A stretch of 64,000 nt of DNA from Pardosa pseudoannulata (taxonomy: Eukaryota; Arthropoda; Arachnida; Araneae; Lycosidae), in assembly GCA_032207245.1 (NCBI GenBank), contig CM063501.1, positions 87,658,808 to 87,722,807 on the forward strand, in the 5' to 3' direction. Below, one piece after another: positions 48,159 to 61,049 of the stretch (position 1 is its first letter; every line of letters starts with the position of its first letter). Under the pieces are notes generated by a model that was given only the letters and a program-made list of their open reading frames with translations, had not been told where the DNA came from and made no database searches. Made by a program: the position numbers and the translations under genes.

Positions 48159-48160
<2 letters not shown>
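47775..48160 (+). repeat. Unclassified repeat family K, copy 1
   Basis: About 385 bp. Diagnostic blocks: GGCCCCTAACCTGGATTGACC, CAGATTTTCCTAGAGATTTT, GTCCTGTTCC.ATAATGAAGTGG, TTAATAAAAGTCTTTGAC and CATTTTTATGACTGCAACC, ending CTTATTACTTA next to (CA)n(TA)n. It is about 75-80 percent similar to copies 2 and 3. The AATAAA and defined end suggest an LTR or Penelope-type end, but I cannot classify it. Confidence 0.7.

Positions 48161-48246
<86 letters not shown>
48161..48246. repeat. (CA)n(TA)n microsatellite between inverted K copies
   Basis: About 14 CA units then about 29 TA units, joining the ends of copy 1 (plus) and copy 2 (minus). Confidence 0.98.
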
Positions 48247-48249
<3 letters not shown>

Positions 48250-48665
48250 ATGAGATTGACTTCTCGATGGGGTGTTGCAGTCATGGCCATAAAAATGATA
48301 CCGTTTCAGCTATAGACCTTTATTAAGACAACTTTGAAGGACGGGTTCCCACTTCATCATAGGGACAAACTGAAGGGTCAGCTAGCATAAAGTTCTATTT
48401 ACAAGACCATTAACACCTGGGTCAACATCTGTGGGAAAATATCTCTAGGAAAATCTGTCTCCGCTAGCGTGTATCTCCTTTTTATTTGGAAATTTCCTAA
48501 ATTGTCCGCTAGGGCCATGTAGGTTTATAATTGGCCAGGCCCCTTCTCTGAGGGCGTAACCTGTAGCCCCAGTGGTCAATTTAGGTTAGGGGTTTAAAAG
48601 GGGAATGTAAAAAGACGCGGGAATTTTTACCCTTGATTTAAGTTTTGAAAACACCTGAGAATTTT
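48247..48665 (-). repeat. Family K, copy 2; left arm of a giant inverted repeat
   Basis: 48247-48605 is complementary to 48668-49028 with only scattered differences (about 97 percent by eye). It begins GTAATGAGATTGACTTCTCG and contains TTGGCCAGGCCCCTTCTCTG. The 62-nt loop (48606-48667) is the 5' part of this copy, shared with copy 1 but absent from copy 3. Confidence 0.9.
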
Positions 48666-48667
48666 CC

Positions 48668-49025
48668 TTCCCCTTTTTAACCCCTAACCTAAATTGACCA
48701 CTGGGGCTACAGGTTACGCCCTCAGAGAAGGGGGCCTGGCCAATTATATACGTACATGGCCCTAGCGGACAATTTAGGAAATTTCCAAATAAAAAGGAAT
48801 ATACACGCTAGCGGAGACAGATTTTCCTAGAGATATTTTCCCACAGATGTTGACCCAGGTGTTAATGGTCTTGTAAATAGAACTTTATGCTAGCTGACCC
48901 TTCAGTTTGTCCCTATGATGAAGTGGGAACCCGTCCTTCAAAGTTGTCTTAATAAAGGTCTATAGCTGAAACGGTATCATTTTTATGGCCATGACTGCAA
49001 CACCCCATCGAGAAGTCAGTCTCAT

Positions 49026-49028
<3 letters not shown>
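48668..49028 (+). repeat. Family K, copy 3; right arm of a giant inverted repeat
   Basis: Complement of 48247-48605, ending GAAGTCAGTCTCATTAC. It is truncated at its 5' side relative to copy 1. Much closer to copy 2 than to copy 1, so it arose from copy 2 by inverted duplication or was homogenised with it. Confidence 0.9.

Positions 49029-49093
<65 letters not shown>
49029..49093. repeat. (TA)n microsatellite, right of the inverted repeat
   Basis: About 32 TA units; with the tract at 48190-48246 it extends the self-complementary region to about 900 bp. Confidence 0.98.
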
Positions 49094-49096
<3 letters not shown>

Positions 49097-49367
49097 TCCA
49101 ATTTTACATAGATTTTTATTCAATTAATATTATTAAATATCAATATTAAATTTTTATATAATTTTTAAGACATTTTATGTTGTCTTAGTTAAAAAAAATA
49201 GTGAAATTTCGGGGAAGGGAAGCTCAAACTAGACTCAAGCAGCCCACTCTCGAAACTAGACCCTCTGTACTGCTCTGACTGACAGCATAAACTAATTCAG
49301 GATAAGGAGCAACTATTTTAAACAGTAATATCCTACGGCTCCCTTACTTATAATAAAAATAGACGTT

Positions 49368-49495
49368 GGCAGTCTGTGAGATCGCACTTGGGACCTAAGA
49401 GTTAAAGCGGTCAAGCTACGAACATCTAGAAGGACTGAAACCCATGAAATCTGGTATTGAATGGTAAGGTTCTACCGGTTCAACCATCATGGAGT
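49368..49495 (-). mobile_element. Possible degenerate tRNA-derived SINE, copy k
   Basis: The minus strand shows GGTTGAACCGGTAGAACC, then ATGGGTTTCAGTCC and GATGTTCGTAGC, in family order but strongly diverged. Confidence 0.35.
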
Positions 49496-49499
49496 TAAG

Positions 49500-50084
49500 T
49501 ATCAGAAAAATACACAAATGTCGCTTAAACATTGAACAAAGAACCAAATAAAATTAAAAAGAAAAATCGTTTTAAGTTGTAAACAGACCAGACCTTAAGT
49601 ATTTTTGTCCTAAAGTTCACATCACTTAGTATTTTGGTTACCACACCATATCTTCTACAAGCAGACTCTTTACTTTCACTTAAATAGAATACTAGTCGTC
49701 TGTTATATTGATAACCTCGTGAAACCCATTGCCAATATGTAATGTATTTACAAGACCGATTGAACGACAATATAATCAATTTTCATTTATTCGTCATATT
49801 GTTGATTTTGACTACATCTGAAAGTCCAGTTTTCATTTACATTTATATATCATTGTGCTACTATATGTTACTGTTAAGATTCCTCAGAAATCGGTGGCCC
49901 AAATTGATATACATCTTCCCTTTTTCATCTTATTATATGCTTTTAACAAACGGCTCTAAGATGTGACCTATGGAAGAATACCTTGCATCCCAATCTTCTC
50001 CATTATAAGTATGTTTTTATAGTACTACAGAGAAACAGACCTACCTCGTATGTCAGTATTAGGTAATTTTATGCTATCGAACGA

Positions 50085-50085
<1 letters not shown>
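49500..50085. other. Unannotated stretch
   Basis: No supported feature on either strand. Confidence 0.35.
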
Positions 50086-50088
<3 letters not shown>

Positions 50089-50146
<58 letters not shown>

Positions 50147-50177
50147 TATCAATCGCTAAAATATTACAAATTGTAGG

Positions 50178-50223
<46 letters not shown>
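50089..50223. repeat. (CA)n(TA)n microsatellite followed by T44
   Basis: CA and TA repeats to 50145, then a 44-nt T run at 50180-50223. Confidence 0.97.
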
Positions 50224-50227
<4 letters not shown>

Positions 50228-50229
50228 CA

Positions 50230-51555
50230 AAACTGAAGGTAAAAATTCAAAGGCCTAAAGTTATCATTTTTAGAAATCTGCCTTAAACAGTCTTCTTTTC
50301 ATGTCAGTAAACAGAGAATTGACGTTTACTACTACTATTATTAAGTTTTTAGACATTTTTATTTTCAAAAGATCTCTATACTGGGGAAGGCAGTAAAGGT
50401 GAATCGTCTTAAGACAAAAGCCGTTTGTATTTAAGTAAGTTTGAATCTTTTGACTTAAACTGTTCAAGACCTTTTACAACGCAAAAGAAGGTGCTTTTAC
50501 AACAGAACTGCATTTCAGAAACACTTTATTTCTTGGTTAATTTATTCTGCTAGAATTAGGTTACTAATTTGGTTTTCTTAAAGAATATTTATAAGTTTGT
50601 TTAGTTCTAAATCTTTATTTTTCTAAAAAGGAAAAGCAAACAAAAAGATTGCTTGGTGACACCGGAGAAAGCTTTCAATACTTTTACGCAAATTATCGCT
50701 ATTTTTTTTCTTTTTTACTGCTGTGTGGGAAGTATGCCAGAGTAGCGCAGATAACCCTGTCATAACACGCGGAAAAATCTGAAAGAAGATAGCGTTTGTT
50801 TCCCGCACACAGCACCTACTTAAAACATCGGGAGGTGTTTTTGACGTTTCACTTTATTAGGGAGAGCAAAATCTCCATGCCGAGAAATGCGAAAATAATA
50901 AGACTTAATTTTCCTATTATATGTCGAATAGGAGAGTGGCTATTCCACTTTACTGTTGTTTTATGCCCGAAGTAATATCCGAATACGTTACCAAACACTT
51001 CAAAGAATCAAGGGCGTTAGAAAGGGTGCAGCTTTTGTTCAGCCCAGAGGCTCTTAAAGTGTGCTTCTTCTCGTTTTTTTTTATCAGGGTGGCCTAAATA
51101 TTACATATTTTTATAATTTTATTTAAATCTTAACTTTTAGTTGCTGTTGTGCGGTCTCACAGATATCTTCCCTGATCATCTCGAAATCATAATTCACCCG
51201 TGACTTTCTCAGTATCTTCTTTTAGCGTCTTGTCAAAATCACTTGCCAAATTGCAAACTAGTTGAAAATTAATTAAAAGGGAGAAATGGAGATAGTTTTA
51301 TCTTCCAAAATACACCCACAGTAGTAAAACGTTAATCCAGTTCCATAAGTCGTAACATTAAGCTTAGCATTCATCCCAGCTCATCCTGCTGCCATAATAT
51401 TAAAGTATCTCGTGAAAATAAATGTGGTAAAAAAAATGACTGTAGCTATGTCAAGGGAACAATGACATTACTAAATGACAGAATTCGACCCAAAATATGA
51501 AATTTGTTTTGACCTTAAAAAGTCAAGCTAGGCAAGACATATGCTTCATATAAAA
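50230..51555. other. Unannotated stretch
   Basis: No supported feature. Confidence 0.35.
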
Positions 51556-51557
51556 TT

Positions 51558-51725
51558 TTCCACCCGAATAATTATTTTACTTCACTGCTGTTATTACTCA
51601 TTACCCTGGTGTAGAAAAATAGATTCAGTAGACCCAATCGTAATATGCACTTTTCCACCTAAATAATTATTTTACTTCACTGTTGTTATTGTTACTCATT
51701 ACCCTGGTGTAGAAAAGCCTACACT
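51558..51725. repeat. Local tandem duplication, about 97 bp
   Basis: TAATTATTTTACTTCACTG and CATTACCCTGGTGTAGAAAA occur twice in the same order, about 97-100 bp apart. Confidence 0.85.
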
Positions 51726-52057
51726 AGGTCCAATAGACGCAATCACAATAGGTGGCTGGTTCATGGCTAAGAGCAATAGGCAGCTTCACTGACTTGAAGA
51801 AAGGCAGCACTTTTCGTTTGATGAGCATTGTTGGGGTGAATGCACGAGTTTGCTCAACTGGGTCTTCTTAATTAAAGAATCAAGAAGGTCGATACATTTC
51901 TATTTTCTTTTACCACTGTTCCATATTCCGAGATAATTTGTTCACGAGGAGGTTTAGAAGTTCTCAATCATTTCATTACATTTAGAATAGTTGTATGTAA
52001 ACTGTTTTCATTTCTAAACCCTCATTTTGTGTGAAATTTTGCAGCGACTCCTTGGTA

Positions 52058-52058
<1 letters not shown>

Positions 52059-52138
<80 letters not shown>
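52059..52138. repeat. (TA)n microsatellite
   Basis: About 40 TA units. Confidence 0.98.
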
Positions 52139-52139
<1 letters not shown>

Positions 52140-52141
<2 letters not shown>

Positions 52142-53555
52142 TTTGATGACCCTCAAAAATTTTCTGAACACATGGTTTTCTCGCCACTGATCTAGAATAT
52201 AAAAAAGCGTCACGTCAACATATGCCAATACAATAGAAAATTAACATAGAAGGAACACTGCATGCTTGTTCTGAATGTCCACTATTTTCTAGAAATTTTG
52301 TTTACTATTTTGTAATTTTTTTCTTCTTGCGATTCTGTAATGTCAAATAGTTTGATCGATTGTTTATTTGAGAGGCATGCGACGAAAGTGATCTCAATAT
52401 CACCCATTTCAATGTGAAAAGGAGAAAAGTAGATATCAAGAGCAAAAGATTGTGCTCACGGCGTAATTATGCAATTAACTTTTTTCTCCTTATATTTTTA
52501 TGTTCTTATTAATGATGCCAGTTTTAAGGAACGCTAAAATAATAAAAATAATAATAAATGAAATAAATTGTTAATTGTCTCTCAGATCACGAAGGTGGCA
52601 CCCACGTTATTAAGGAGAATGTGAATGAAGATAAAATTGGATTTTTCCCCCCAAATGAATTTATTCAATGTAGTGTGTATTCAAGGGTATTTCCATTTTA
52701 ACTTTTTGTGAAGGGAAATAAATTATGATAATATATGCTGTGGTCAAAACTTATCAAACTAAACTGAAAGCGATAGAATCTGTATGAGTTACATTAATCG
52801 AAAAAAATGCCACCACGCACCTGAATTCTTATAATTTTTCTTTTATACAGAGCCTTACATCAATGAACAAAATTATAAAAATCAAAGTATTATTTTTTCT
52901 TCCCAGCGTTTTTGTATAGACAGAAAGCTTTAGACATGAAACTTGGTAAGTGATCTTGACGGCTCACTTTAGGAAGGTAATTAAAAAGACAAGGGTTACT
53001 AATGATTTTTAAGTGGTGGAAATGCTTAAGGTCGTGGAGTCTGTGAGACCGCGAAACAGAAGTTAAGGTTAAAGCATGTGAAAAAAATTTTTGTTATCAA
53101 TTTTCTTTCGGTTACAGTATAATAAAATATTTATTAATAAATAACCAAGACTCCCTTTTCCTCTTCGTCATTTCTAGATTACGCTGTTAAATATGACAGC
53201 GTAAAAAAATTCACTTGTAAATGAATGAGGTGCTAAGCTATTAATTTCCATTTAATTTATAACACATATTTTCACACGGATACACCTCTTTTTTTTTACA
53301 AATTCTATCACAGCATCGGCTTCTACCTCAGTTTTAATTTCTCCTCTCCCTTCGAGCGCAAGTCATTGTTCTCTCGAGCTGTGTGAGTTTTTCCTTTATC
53401 TGGGCCAAGGCCTCACGCGCTCGGGCTGCACAAGGCCAAATTCAAAACGCTCCGCGTTCGTTCGGCGATGACCCTTGGGCATGCAGGAACGCGTCGGGAG
53501 AAGATTAGAATGAAGTAATAATAAAAAATCTACTGCAAAGAAAACTAAAGCCAAG
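52140..53555. other. Mostly AT-rich stretch with one GC-rich island
   Basis: 53385-53510 is locally GC-rich and open on the plus strand for about 35 codons (PRPHALGLHKAKFKTLRVRS and RREKIRMK, then TAA). No splice-site support and no family recognised; the rest is featureless. Confidence 0.3.
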
Positions 53556-53559
53556 AGAT

Positions 53560-54010
53560 AAGGTTAAATTTTAGAGTAATGAAGACAAATCTCTTGAGAA
53601 AATTAGCGGTTCAAAACAAAAATAAAAGTAGAGTAATAATTCATTTTCTTAAACATATATATAGTATCAGTTTTGTGGCAGCTATCTTTACTATTTATGA
53701 ATAACTTGAATAAACATAAAATGAAGAGGTAAAGGTAAATTTTCGGAAAATGAAGACAAATGAAATTATTAGCGGTTTAAAATAAAAACAAATGAAGACT
53801 AATTATTTGCTTTATTATCAATATATATAGTATCAATTTCCTGACAGTTATCTTCACCATCTAAAACTTACGCGAGTAAAAATTAATGAAAAGATGGTTA
53901 AATTTTCGAAAAAAGAAGACTAATATCTTGAGATTATTAGCGGTTTAAAATGAAAATAAATGAAGATAATAGCATTAATTTTCTGATAGCTATTTCTGTC
54001 ATTTATGAAG
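53560..54010. repeat. Tandem repeat, period about 165 bp, 2.7 copies
   Basis: GGTTAAATTTT..GAAGAC..TATTAGCGGTTTAAAAT recurs at about 53566, 53735 and 53898, each followed by AATAAATGAAGA-like sequence and a TATCA..GACAGCTATCTT-like block. This is a minisatellite-scale array. Confidence 0.8.
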
Positions 54011-54189
54011 AAAACAATAATAAATATTTTATCGGCTTTTTCTGTGTATGAATTAAATTGTTCAAATATGTAAAATAGTGTAGTCAAACTTGATTTATTT
54101 GAATTTATAGGGTAATGCAAAATATTTGTAATTATTCAAAATTCGAACAGTGCAATTTCGTTAAAAATGCTTTACAGGTTACTTATTTA

Positions 54190-54530
54190 ACAGGTCCATT
54201 TTAACATAACCATAGCTTCCCATGCAAGTGATGCTTCGTGTTCTTCAACACTGCTTTTTCTTTCTCCATAAGATGAAACACTATCTTTGTTTTTTAATTC
54301 CTCAATAGTTTCTTGTCTATCAACTGTCCACACTCAAAAACTTTTTAATCAGCATTTAAATATGATTCGTAGGTGATTTTGGTTACTATCTCCCAGTTTT
54401 CTTTGGTCACCACCTCTATACAATTGTCCATTGATAATTATTTTCTTCATTACTTTTTAGGAACTCTGCTAGAACTAGGCTGTACTTGTATTCAAGGCAG
54501 TTGAGAAATTTTCAACATTTCTTCACTTTC
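54190..54530 (-). pseudogene. Tigger/pogo-like transposase C-terminal relic
   Basis: The minus strand reads NCIEVVTKENWEIVTKITYE and SYLNAD, a stop, FECGQ, then in another frame VDRQETIEELKNKDSVSSYG and EEHEASLAWEAMVML. The W..VTK.T..SYLNAD..V..CG..D.E...EL.NKDSV order with an acidic tail matches the end of Tigger/jerky-type transposases as I know them. The upstream part has further stops. No DDE core is recoverable, so it is inactive. Confidence 0.5.
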
Positions 54531-54549
54531 TACGCGTTGTTCTGTTCTC

Positions 54550-56054
54550 TTCTGTTTGTTTAAATTTTTTTTTTATTACTTACTAGTATGTATTGCAAAC
54601 AGATTAGGACAAACTGGATGCGTGATTCTTAAGCAAATTCGTGGAATGTAGAAAAAAAGGCATTTTTTGAAAGACTTTTCTGGATTTAACATTATTGAAT
54701 TTTCACCAAATCAACCACCTAATTTTAACATCACATTGTATAGGAAATTAACGAGGGATTTACATAATTCGAATTATTGAAAATTTAGAATTAGCCAAGT
54801 TCGACTTTAACGTCTTAGGGCTTCTTAAAAGCTTTTAACTTTAAAAAAACCCCAAAATTTTATAACGAATTATTTTTTTTCCAATTAGTACTCAACATAT
54901 TAAAGAAACTAAATTGTAAAAGTCTTGTAGTATACGAAGTATGGAGTATATTATGTGTCACTAGTTTTCTTACTATATGGAGTCTATTTCTTTTTCCAAA
55001 ATAAGTATTTAAACCATTATCGACAAGATTAAAAAAAAAATTAACGAATAAATCTGTTTAAAATTTTTCGTAGTCTAATAGTACTTATTTTTTGCAGAAT
55101 TAATCAATATAATGAGGACTTTCTAATACTTTCAATTTTCAAGTTAGATTTAAATAAGTTACTAACCATCATAAACAATAATAGAAGAAGAAATAAATCA
55201 ATATAAAATATGGAATTTTAAGACCTGTGAAGGAGGTTATAAAGTACAAAGTGTAGGTAGATATTCTTAATGCTTAAATAAAAAATGTCATTAATTATAT
55301 ACAATACTTTTGGAAAAAAAAAGATAGAAAGTAGGAGAAAAAGATAAGTAATAATAAAAAGGCAATTTGACAGATGCATGGCTTCATACAAGAAGCAAAA
55401 CTAAGAATTCCAACCTCTGAAAATTAAGGACGATAACATTTGAAGACAGTTAGTAGTCTAGGAGGGAAATATTGTAGAGGTCAAGGTCGCTTGCATTTTT
55501 TTTCTGTCAAAGAAAGTGCAATAATTGTGGTTATGCATCCGAGAAAACACGTGTGCCCAACGGAGTGTTAAAAGAGGATAACGTCATTTACACACATGTT
55601 TCACACCTTGCCTTTTAAATCATAGTAAAAAAGAAGGCGTTTGAATATTTGACGATATTTAATTGTCCCGAAGGCAAATTTGAACATATTGGGTCTAAAA
55701 TCAGATTCGATGATCCGGTATTGCTTACCTTCAATGGATTCATCAAATGAGGAAGTACGTAAAACACACAACTCACGCACGGTTGCCGTCTGCGTTTCTC
55801 TGCTCGTTGCTGTTCTTCGTTTCTTTTTTTTCTTTTTTATTCTTAGCTATCTCTCTGAACGGTTCTTTTCTAAGAAAAACTCGAGAATAGACAAGACTAC
55901 AATAATTTATTCTTTAAACAGCCTCCGGTAAAACGAATCAACTGATAACAATTGCATCTAGAAACGGATGACAGGCCAAACTCAATCCGCTGTGACGATT
56001 TTGTCACTATCATAACTTTCGTTAATTCAAGTTACTTTCCATAGTGATTCACAT

Positions 56055-56055
<1 letters not shown>
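54550..56055. other. AT-rich unannotated stretch
   Basis: A plus-strand open frame of 83 codons (55680-55931) includes a poly-Phe run and no motif; not called as a gene. Nothing else is supported. Confidence 0.35.

Positions 56056-56056
<1 letters not shown>

Positions 56057-56098
<42 letters not shown>
56057..56098. repeat. (TA)n microsatellite
   Basis: About 20 TA units; the right edge abuts a diverged family K copy. Confidence 0.97.
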
Positions 56099-56100
<2 letters not shown>

Positions 56101-56303
56101 GCATAACTAAGTGTGCGACGGGGTTTACAGTCGAGGTGGGTTGCGGTGAAAGAGGAAATGGAGTCTGTTATACTAACGAAAATATTTATTTTCGTAATAT
56201 CGGTGGGATAATTTCGCACTTTATTCTAGGAACGGGACGATACGAGATTGTCTAACATACCTATTTGACAATCTAAGACTTTAAAGAGAAATCTCTAAAA
56301 AAA

Positions 56304-56343
<40 letters not shown>

Positions 56344-56580
56344 GGTGAAAATTCTGTTTTTGATCTGCGTGCAACTCTTTTTTGTGCAGGCTTTCCTAAA
56401 TTGGCTTTTAGGGCTCTATGAAATTTTAATTGGTTATATCTTTTACATGAGTGCGTGAACTGCTGCTCCAGTGGTCAGTTTAGAGTAAACGTTAAAAGGG
56501 GAAAAAGCAGTGAACGCAGGGTTTTGCTCTTGATCGTAGATTTGAAAACCCCCCAGAATTTGCTTGGGTCGCACTCAGGG
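56099..56580 (-). repeat. Family K, copy 4 (diverged)
   Basis: Same block order as copy 2: CGACGGGGTTTACAGTCG at the microsatellite edge, TTTCCTAAATTGGCTTTTAG, CTGCTCCAGTGGTCAGTTTA, GTTAAAAGGGGAA and TTGAAAACCCCCCAGAATTT. Contains a 33-nt A run (56309-56341). It again terminates at (TA)n. Confidence 0.65.
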
Positions 56581-56746
56581 TTTTTGACTATAAATTCACT
56601 TCGGTACTATTGATATATCAGATTACAGGAGGCATTCTGGCAGTATATTCCTTAAAGGTCGTTATCTGGGTTTTATGTATAGTTTTCTTTTACTTCTTTG
56701 AGTTTGCTATCTAATATTCAATGTTTTCCTGAGAATTTTGTACTTA

Positions 56747-56793
56747 TTTTTATAAAGGTCCAATGGTATTTAACCATTGGACCTTTATAAAAA
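56747..56793. repeat. Perfect 20-bp-arm hairpin
   Basis: TTTTTATAAAGGTCCAATGG (56747-56766) pairs with 56774-56793 across a 7-nt loop. Confidence 0.8.
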
Positions 56794-56979
56794 ATTACAA
56801 TTATAACTTTTGTTTATGTTTAGTAAGTGTTAGCAATATTTTTTATGTCTATTTAATAGATATAGATTTACTGGGATTTGCTTGTTATTTGTTTTAGTTT
56901 TGTTTAATTTTGACTTTTTTGCCATAAAAGTTTTCTTTTTCCTTACGCAAATTCGTGGTTTTATTTTGCATTTTTACAT

Positions 56980-56980
<1 letters not shown>

Positions 56981-57036
<56 letters not shown>
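56981..57036. repeat. (TA)n microsatellite
   Basis: About 28 TA units, followed by an AATATTGGAAATAATATTGG short inverted-repeat cluster (57060-57140). Confidence 0.97.
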
Positions 57037-57038
<2 letters not shown>

Positions 57039-57144
57039 AATAAGTATTTCAAGTTAAAATACAATAATAATATTGGAAATAATATTGGAATAATAATATT
57101 ATTTCCAATAATTCTCCATAATAATATTGGAAAGTATATTATTA

Positions 57145-58620
57145 TGGAGGTGTCGGTATTATACTTACCATGTGTAAATGTCAGGTATAAAATATGAATT
57201 GAAATTTTCATTTTACCGCTACCCCCTCCTCCATTTATTATGGGCTGAGCAATCTTAAATCTAATCTATTATAGATTGAACAGTGTAAAACGAATGTAAA
57301 ATTTTAGCAACTTTGAATATTACTGCCTGTTTTCATTAATCATCAGCTATCATTTCAAATGTGTAGGATGCCATTTATATAAAAAGAAAAAAAATTTTTT
57401 GGTCTCACATGTAAACACACTACTGTAAAGTGAAGCCTTATAATTATTGAAGTTCTTTGTCATGATTTGAGTCAATGTACCTGACGAAAAAGTAAATTTA
57501 TACGCGAGGCTCGAAAAAAATCATAAAATAGCTAATTACAAATTTGGGCGATTGTTTACAGGACTGCTATCTACTGTCATTGAAAGGGAAAGCGCGCTCT
57601 GAGAAAATTAAAAAATTCTACGAACTATTTTTTTAAACCTATCCTTAAACAGGGACACTAAGCATTAATGGGTTAACAGAGAAAAAATTTTGGTATTTTT
57701 TAACATTTTGCTTCAAAATCTATATGTTGAGATGTTAAGTGTTTATCTTGAACGAACATGAAAAATAACTCCGAGTTGACTGGCAGCTTGCTTAAATATT
57801 TTACGAATGCACTATAACTAAAAATGCCATGTACAGATGAGTGCAAAGGGTTAAATTGCCAAATAATTGTAGTATGTACTCATCTCTAACCGTCAGCATA
57901 GCTCGTCTATGAGTACTCCTGACCCTCTCATGGAAATTTTATGATAAATAGTAAAGCTTAGCGTGAATATTTATAAGAAATGCACTGTATACAAACAAGT
58001 AAAACTTTTTTTTTTATTTCTTTGAATCCGCTTGTTGTAATCTTAAGCTCATTCGGGAAATTCCTCACATGGATTAGTGATGTAAAGTTGCAGTTCATCA
58101 GTCCGGAAAGCAGATCTCGGGATTGATTTCTAAGATACATTAGAAGAGTAATGAATGAAAAAGAAAAATTGTTTTTTAAGCGCTTTGTGGTATGTTGTTT
58201 TGCGATGCGAAATCAAAATACACTGACAGCAACACAGTTTTCAGGGAAGTGGAAAATTGATGAATGTACAGGGGGATAAAAGATGGTCGATAAAGGGCAA
58301 ATATCACATTCTGTACTAAACTTAAATATTTTTACATTCACTTTTATTCCTTTCAATCCGGAATAGCTCTTTAACTCTCTAGTTAACTTATGGGTCTTTA
58401 TTTATTTATATATTTATTTTTTAAGTCATTTTGTAAATTGTTAATATAATGTTTTTGAGAATTGTGGAACATTTTAAATAAAAGTGGTATAAAATAATTT
58501 GTTTAGCATGATCCTATTTAATAAAATTCATCACAGGGACTTAAGTACTTGTGTAAGAAAGAGACCACAAATATATGAAAATTTAAAACAATACATTATT
58601 ATAATTTATTCATTATTGTT
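57145..58620. other. Unannotated stretch
   Basis: Two TTAA-adjacent motifs (ATTAATGGGTTAA near 57675 and GAGTGCAAAGGGTTAA near 57855) resemble piggyBac-type ends, but both face the same way and do not delimit an element. Confidence 0.3.
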
Positions 58621-58624
58621 ATTA

Positions 58625-58890
58625 TTCTTGCCCAGTGGCGCTGGGGTAGCGCTTTGCTCTCCCACAACACAGGTCCGGGCTGGACAATATTGGCTCAGCA
58701 TTTCATCCCTTCTGTGGGTAAACAAACTGAGGGCCAAGCATGCTTGGGAACTAAACATTGGGGGTTCCGCGTAAGGTTGACCACCTAATCGGAACATATA
58801 TGCTTCGCACCCCAGAGCTGTTGGTCTCGCAAACGGAGATTGACACCGTAGACCCTGGCACCGTAGGGGCTGTTGCGCCGAGAGGTTTAG
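58625..58890 (+). mobile_element. tRNA-derived SINE, second family
   Basis: The tRNA-like head GTGGCGCTGGGGTAGCGC, CTTTGCTCTCCCACAACAC and GGTCCGGGCTGGAC (degenerate B box) is followed by a GC-rich body with TTGACCACCTAATCGG, GCTTCGCACCCCAGAGC and GGCACCGTAGGGGCTGTTGC. Composition contrasts sharply with its AT-rich surroundings. It shares no body sequence with the first SINE family. Confidence 0.7.
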
Positions 58891-59384
58891 AGTTATTATA
58901 ATTTTTGATAAATTAACAATAAAATTCTTTATTATAAATATACATAAATAATTATAATAATAATAAATAAATGAATCGGGAGATATATTTACTATAATAA
59001 TCAGTGTAATACTTTTTTCCTATTTTGTGAATTCTGCACAATTTTACTGGCAAATCGTGGTTATCCCTGACATAAATGATAAATTTTATTCTTATATTAA
59101 AATTTCACATCGTTGTGAAGGGTATTTCAAACAATTTTTGTTACAAAAAAAGACAAAAACCAAACACAAACAAATGTATTCACTAATTCAATAATTCTTT
59201 AGACCTGAACTTTTACTTGTGCTATCAACTGTTATCGAGAACACAGGCGGATTTGTAGCCACTCTTTGAGGTCCAGATATACGGGTACTACTCACTTTAC
59301 GACCTATTCGTTTAACGACCACTCGTACTTACGACTAATCGAGCTTTGACCTGCAATTTGGGGAATCCCTGAAGTGCAGCATTT

Positions 59385-59581
59385 TAGATAGTATTAAAAC
59401 CTATAAATTATCCTATATATCTCCAAAATGTGGACTATTAACTCCAAAATGTGGATTCTTAGTTTATAATTTTAAAATCATTTATAACTTGATATTAAAA
59501 TAAAATCTGAAAATCTGAAATCATTATTATTCATTTTCTTCACAAAATGCATAAAAATTAATTTTATATTATCAAGCACTT

Positions 59582-59662
<81 letters not shown>

Positions 59663-60065
59663 TTGCTCAAAAACAGTATTTGTTTTTTATAAAATAACAT
59701 AACTCTAATTTCTACTTTTTATATGAAATAATAGGACAGGTCCTACCAAAATGTCAGTAGCCCTGTACTATGTATACGAAAACTACTATAATACCAAAAT
59801 AAGATCATAACATTACATTGCAGTACAGTTTAGTACAATATTTTACTTTTAAATATATATTGTAATGGAATACATATTAGAACAAATATTGGTTACGAGA
59901 ACATTTAGTCTTAACCTAATTAATATACAAGTTTAAGATAATATTTGTAGATATAAATTTATTTTCAGTATAAAATTAGCATGTTTCGATTTTTTGGTTC
60001 ACTTTACATATAGATAGGTCATATTGTTTTATAATGAATGACATTTGGTAAAAGCTAAGAGAGTG
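59385..60065 (+). repeat. Dispersed 600-bp repeat family D, copy 2
   Basis: Collinear with 37195-37800 (ATGAAATAATAGGACAGGTCC, TTGCAGTACAGTTTAGTAC, GTAGATATAAATTTATTTTC), split by a (CA)n(TA)n tract at 59583-59660 that copy 1 lacks. Confidence 0.7.
59583..59660. repeat. (CA)n(TA)n microsatellite
   Basis: About 17 CA units then about 21 TA units. Confidence 0.98.
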
Positions 60066-60069
60066 ATCC

Positions 60070-61044
<975 letters not shown>

Positions 61045-61049
61045 TATGA

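Noticed and set aside
53385..53510. GC-rich island as an exon
   Set aside because: Short open frame, no supporting acceptor or donor, no recognised similarity; could be any repeat fragment.
55680..55931. 83-codon open frame
   Set aside because: Includes a homopolymer-derived poly-Phe run, with no domain or exon boundaries.
57670..57860. piggyBac-type element between TTAA sites
   Set aside because: The two terminus-like motifs have the same orientation and do not form inverted repeats.
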